Part shown: positions 15,068 through 15,620 of the stretch, in pieces
Layout of the letters: each line of letters starts with the position of its first letter
How positions within the stretch are numbered: the first letter of the stretch is position 1
Assembly (NCBI GenBank): GCA_045652835.1
Contig: JAZOLE010000036.1
Span: 1 to 15,620, forward strand
Direction: 5' to 3'
DNA length: 15,620 bases
Source: SVQP01 sp045652835
GTDB taxonomy: Bacteria; Bacillota; Clostridia; Oscillospirales; CAG-272
Notes under the pieces: model-generated
Databases searched by the model: none
What the model was told of the DNA's origin: nothing
The model's input: the letters and a program-made list of their open reading frames with translations, nothing else
Position numbers and translations under genes: made by a program

Positions 15068-15620
15068 ATGTTCAAGAAAATTCTGTCCCTGTGCCTCGCC
15101 GTTCTGATGATTGCGGCAATTGGTGCAATGGCTTCTTGCGGCGACATGACCGGCAACGAGGCTAAGATGTCTGAGTCGCCTCTGCCTGAGGTTGAGCTCA
15201 AAAAGGACTTCGAAGTTCCTGCAGATTTTAAGATCGGCTTTATTCTGCTGCACGACGAAGCTTCCACCTACGACCTTAACTTCATCAATGCAGTTAAGAA
15301 GGTACAGGCAGCTCTGGGTCTGACCGATGATCAGATCGTTTACAAGAAGGGCATTCCTGAGTCCAATGCTTGCTACGAGGCAGCATGTGACCTGGTTGAT
15401 GCAGGCTGCGATATCATCTTCGCAGACAGCTTTGGCCACGAGAGCTACCTGCTCAAGGCTGCTCAAGAGCACCCCGAGGTACAGTTCTGCCACGCACCCG
15501 GTACCATGGCGCACACCGCAGGTCTTGCTAACTTCCACAATGCATTCGCTTCCATTTACGAGGGTAGATACCTTGCAGGCGTTGCTGCAGGTCTCAAGCT
15601 CAATGAGATGATTGCTGCAG
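15068..15620 (+). CDS. BMP-family substrate-binding lipoprotein (3' end outside window)
   Basis: The first 184 residues are visible; the frame is still open at the window edge. It begins with a signal peptide and lipobox (MASC), so it should be lipid-anchored outside the cell. The mature part starts with KIGFILLHDEASTYDLNFI, followed by a helix, CDIIFADSFGHESYLLKAA and a segment GRYLAGVAAGLKLNEM. These are typical of the BMP (basic membrane protein, TmpC/PnrA) family of substrate-binding proteins. Known members feed ABC importers for nucleosides, but several relatives have unassigned ligands. The permease and ATPase genes would be expected downstream, outside the window. The ATG at 15062, two codons upstream, is an alternative start. 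It is divergent from the glycan operon and has a consensus promoter. The ligand is unknown. Confidence 0.88.
   Translation, partial: MFKKILSLCLAVLMIAAIGAMASCGDMTGNEAKMSESPLPEVELKKDFEVPADFKIGFILLHDEASTYDLNFINAVKKVQAALGLTDDQIVYKKGIPESNACYEAACDLVDAGCDIIFADSFGHESYLLKAAQEHPEVQFCHAPGTMAHTAGLANFHNAFASIYEGRYLAGVAAGLKLNEMIAA

Overview
The window looks like chromosomal DNA from an uncultured gut-type member of the Bacillota (class Clostridia). The evidence is strong AGGAGG-type ribosome binding sites, sigma-A-like promoters with extended -10 boxes, Gram-positive lipoproteins with clear lipoboxes, Clostridia-style AraC regulators, and a cluster of cytoplasmic plant-glycan hydrolases. No rRNA, tRNA, CRISPR array, transposase or phage gene was seen, and the genus cannot be named from the sequence.

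Region 1 (1-7430, + strand) is an operon-like run of cell-surface genes. It holds the 3' part of a membrane-anchored protein with two von Willebrand A (VWA) domains, then a lipoprotein with an eight-cysteine cluster, then a 1065-residue lipoprotein carrying eight His/Cys/Asp-rich repeats of about 50 residues. The genes are 15-17 bases apart and end at a near-perfect hairpin terminator that probably works in both directions. All three products should sit on or outside the membrane. Their joint role is unknown.

Region 2 (7447-10907, - strand) holds a small two-helix membrane protein with a PH-like soluble domain and its own near-consensus promoter. Next to it are two tandem paralogous regulators with an AraC-type DNA-binding domain at the N terminus and what looks like a GNAT acetyltransferase-type module at the C terminus. 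Each regulator has a likely extended -10 promoter, and the two -10 regions are almost identical.

Region 3 (10908-11292) has no gene. It contains a 202-base nested palindromic, MITE/REP-like element and the terminator of the next operon.

Region 4 (11293-14884, - strand) is a three-gene glycan operon. In transcription order it encodes a GH43 protein resembling the exo-beta-1,3-galactanase subgroup, a GH43 protein with a C-terminal CBM6-like domain, and a GH99-like/WbsX-type protein. None has a signal peptide, so they should act on imported oligosaccharides in the cytoplasm. Arabinogalactan-like material is a plausible but unproven substrate.

Region 5 (14954 to the window end, + strand) is a divergent gene for a BMP-family (TmpC/PnrA-like) substrate-binding lipoprotein with a consensus promoter. 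It is cut off by the window edge. Its divergent placement suggests, but does not prove, that it is regulated or works together with the glycan operon.

No single locus here is clearly a new system. The strongest candidates for follow-up are the VWA/Cys-rich lipoprotein operon and the AraC-GNAT fusion pair.
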